Source: Alphaproteobacteria bacterium | GTDB lineage: Bacteria > Pseudomonadota > Alphaproteobacteria > Sphingomonadales > Emcibacteraceae | Reading direction: 5' to 3' | Assembly: GCA_002401545.1 (NCBI GenBank) | Contig: NVTJ01000012.1 | Location: 1-35,087, forward strand | Length of the DNA stretch: 35,087 nucleotides | Part shown: positions 33,457 through 35,087 of the stretch, in pieces | Layout: every line of letters begins with the position of its first letter | Position numbering within the stretch: position 1 is the first letter of the stretch | Notes under the pieces: generated by a model | Database searches by the model: none | The model's input: the letters and a program-made list of their open reading frames with translations, nothing else | Told to the model about the DNA's origin: nothing | Translations under genes and position numbers: made by a program

Positions 33457-34299
33457 TTACTTTTCACCCTGTGATATAATACCTGATAAGTCAGCGGTCA
33501 GAATTTTTCCTTCCATGGCCCCCAGCCAATCAAGTCCGGCACGCAATTTAACATTCTCGCCAAGAACAATCATCGCCGGTGCCGTCAGCTTTGCTGATGC
33601 CACATCCTCCGCCGCATGGGCCAATGTCGTCTCCAGCACAACTTGATCTGCCGTCGTTGCCTTGCTTATTATGGCAATTGCTTCATCAGGACGCCGCCCC
33701 GACCTGAGGAATTGCTGACACATTAAATCAATCCGGCTCAAAGCCATATATACCACAATCACAGGAGAAGATTTGGCCAGAGCGTCCCAGTTAATATCCT
33801 TTGACAAGCCACCGCCCTCTCCATGAGCCGTCAGGAAGGTAACCGCAGAATTTGTATGACGATCCGTGAGGGGTATCCCCGCATAGGCAAGCCCGCCAAT
33901 GCCCGCCGTAATTCCCGGAATCACCCGAAAGGGAATATTCGACTTTACCAGATAACGCGCCTCTTCCCCGCCACGTCCGAAAACAAAGGGGTCTCCCGCC
34001 TTGAGCCTCAGGACCTTTCGGCCCGCTTTGGCATGCATCACCAGCCGTTCAGATATATCCGCCTGCTTCAAAGAAGGTTTCCCGCCCCGCTTTCCGGCAA
34101 ATTCGAGCGCTTTGTCCCGACCAATCAAATCCAGAATTTTCTGACTGACCAGAGCATCATAAATGATAATATCCGCCTGTTGCATCCCTTTCAGCGTCAA
34201 CAATGACAAAAGTCCCGGATCGCCGGGGCCGGCACCGGCCAGCCATACCCAGCCAGATTCCATATCCGGTAAATTTTTCAATATATCTTCCATGCGCAT
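33457..34299 (-). CDS. cobA: Uroporphyrinogen-III C-methyltransferase (SUMT)
   Basis: A 280-residue SAM-dependent enzyme that methylates uroporphyrinogen III at C2 and C7 to precorrin-2, the entry to sirohaem and cobalamin. Motifs in order: GAGPGDPGLL (22-31), KRGGK, RLKAGDPFVFGRGGEE (99-114), VIPGITAGIGG (127-137), and GIPLTDR (142-148). It is the single-domain CobA type, without the CysG oxidase/ferrochelatase part. AGG 7-8 nt before the ATG at 34299 supports this start. No other cob, cys or nir genes are next to it here, so whether it serves sulfite or nitrite reductase or B12 cannot be told. It is divergent from prkA across a 400-bp gap. Confidence 0.95.
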   Translation of the reverse strand: MRMEDILKNLPDMESGWVWLAGAGPGDPGLLSLLTLKGMQQADIIIYDALVSQKILDLIGRDKALEFAGKRGGKPSLKQADISERLVMHAKAGRKVLRLKAGDPFVFGRGGEEARYLVKSNIPFRVIPGITAGIGGLAYAGIPLTDRHTNSAVTFLTAHGEGGGLSKDINWDALAKSSPVIVVYMALSRIDLMCQQFLRSGRRPDEAIAIISKATTADQVVLETTLAHAAEDVASAKLTAPAMIVLGENVKLRAGLDWLGAMEGKILTADLSGIISQGEK

Positions 34300-34699
34300 T
34301 TCTTAACCTGTATTTATCATCCCCGGAAACAGCCATTGTTACATGACCCCGGCATCATTGTAAATTTCAACGAAACATGTTACCATATTCTTATATATAT
34401 CACCGAAAATTGATTTGAGTGTTCCTTGCATTAACCATATAATTAATCAATTAATAACTTTTATATCCTACTCTTTTTAGCATAAATGATGTCCTAACAT
34501 TTGCATTAAATGCAACATATGGGGAGGGAAGTCGCGTAGACCGCTGATTTTCCCTTAACAAATCCGGACACAGCAGGTTTACAACACTTCCCTTCTGACC
34601 ATTGTCGGAACAGATTCTCGAGCGCAATTTCATGCTGCTCTGAACAGTCCTTTTCTGAACTGGCAAGACCCTTAAACCCGCTATATCAAGGAGCTGCCC
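34300..34699. other. 400-bp intergenic region between cobA and prkA
   Basis: Divergent control region. It contains the palindrome at 34501-34515, a second TTGCATTAA half at 34426-34434, an ATTAAT-CA-ATTAAT element near 34442-34455 and the prkA ribosome site AAGGAG (34688-34693). The ORF on the minus strand at 34451-34666 has no coding character. No RNA gene was recognised. Confidence 0.6.
34501..34515. promoter_or_regulatory. Palindromic TTGCATT-A-AATGCAA site
   Basis: Two exact 7-bp arms around one base; the half TTGCATTAA recurs at 34426-34434, 75 bp away. This is the form of a dimeric regulator's operator. The regulator is unknown. The site is 185 bp before the prkA start and about 200 bp before cobA. 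Confidence 0.4.
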
Positions 34700-35087
34700 A
34701 TGCCCGCCGCAGAAAATATATTCGACCTTTATTCAAGTCAATATGCCGAACAGAAAGAATCCGAACTTTCCCTGAGGGAATATCTTCGGGGGTGTCGTGA
34801 AAATCCCATAATGTATTCCACCGCCGCCGAACGCATGATCCATGCCATCGGTGAGCCGGAAATGATCGATACCTCGCGGGACGAGAGATTCGGACGTATT
34901 TTCATGAACCGAACCCTTAAACGCTATAAAGGGTTCGGGGAATTTTACGGCATGGAAGAGACCATAGAACGCATGGTGGGCTTCTTCAAACATGCCTCCC
35001 AGGGGCTGGAAGAAAGAAAACAGGTTCTTTATCTGCTGGGGCCGGTGGGTGGCGGCAAGTCATCACTGGCGGAACGGCTCAAGGAAA
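34700..35087 (+). CDS. prkA: PrkA serine protein kinase, 5' part (truncated by window end)
   Basis: 129 residues of the N-terminal part are visible; the full protein is usually about 640. It opens with IFDLYSSQYAEQKESELSLREYL, then MYSTAAERMIHAIGEPEMIDTSRD, RFGRIFMNRTLKRYKGFGEFYGMEE and the Walker A motif GPVGGGKS (114-121), all characteristic of the PrkA AAA+ domain. In other bacteria prkA stands with yeaH and spoVR (ycgB) and acts in stress and starvation; those genes would lie beyond the window. More recent work on relatives points to AAA+ protease activity as well as kinase activity. AAGGAG lies 6 nt before the ATG at 34700, a strong start. Confidence 0.95.
   Translation, partial: MPAAENIFDLYSSQYAEQKESELSLREYLRGCRENPIMYSTAAERMIHAIGEPEMIDTSRDERFGRIFMNRTLKRYKGFGEFYGMEETIERMVGFFKHASQGLEERKQVLYLLGPVGGGKSSLAERLKE

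Overview
The window looks like chromosomal DNA of an alphaproteobacterium of moderate, rather low GC. The evidence is the gene content: DUF2336 and DUF4170 proteins, a coiled-coil protein with an alphaproteobacterial type of C-terminal module, a LexA gene with a GAAC-N7-(G/A)AAC operator in place of the E. coli type SOS box, a class II DAHP synthase, a glutamine-dependent NadE, and PrkA. A marine lineage near Emcibacterales, Kordiimonadales or Sneathiellales is a guess, not something the sequence proves. No rRNA, tRNA or CRISPR was found.

Layout. 1-2662: the 3' part of a large coiled-coil protein, convergent with a DUF2336 helical-repeat protein. 2874-7014: a sodium:alanine symporter, a small periplasmic cytochrome c, an MlaC-type lipid-transport protein, a DUF4170 protein and an OmpW porin whose promoter carries a perfect FNR box. 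7248-9396: rpsD, a TrmJ-type RNA methyltransferase and a small IMPACT/YigZ protein, all on the minus strand. 9447-11531: the mobile patch, with a complete IS30-family element inserted in a cluster of short GGAATCGATGGGGTCAG repeats just upstream of a REP-associated tyrosine transposase (RAYT). 11585-12318: lexA with its own operator.

12333-18087 is a tight minus-strand operon, class II DAHP synthase - nadE - gltX - cysS, with gor upstream in the same direction. 19687-24736: a DUF945 protein, two tandem PilZ proteins, the RhlE RNA helicase and a Bcr/CflA drug exporter. 24892-29745: a 1220-residue membrane hybrid histidine kinase followed after 3 bp by a REC-EAL response regulator. With the two PilZ proteins nearby this gives a c-di-GMP turnover and receptor set. 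29809-33439: a cold-shock gene with a long leader, a group 1 truncated hemoglobin, a secreted C-type-lectin-like protein, RarD and an unrecognised AT-rich orphan. 33457-35087: CobA (SUMT) and the start of prkA, running off the window.

Most of the window is ordinary core genome. The most distinctive parts are the nested IS30/repeat/RAYT patch, the secreted lectin-like protein, the AT-rich orphan with an N-terminal signal and a C-terminal membrane segment, and several well-formed regulatory sites (FNR box, SOS operator, possible leaderless promoters, a hairpin just before the DUF4170 gene). I found no clearly new multi-gene system.
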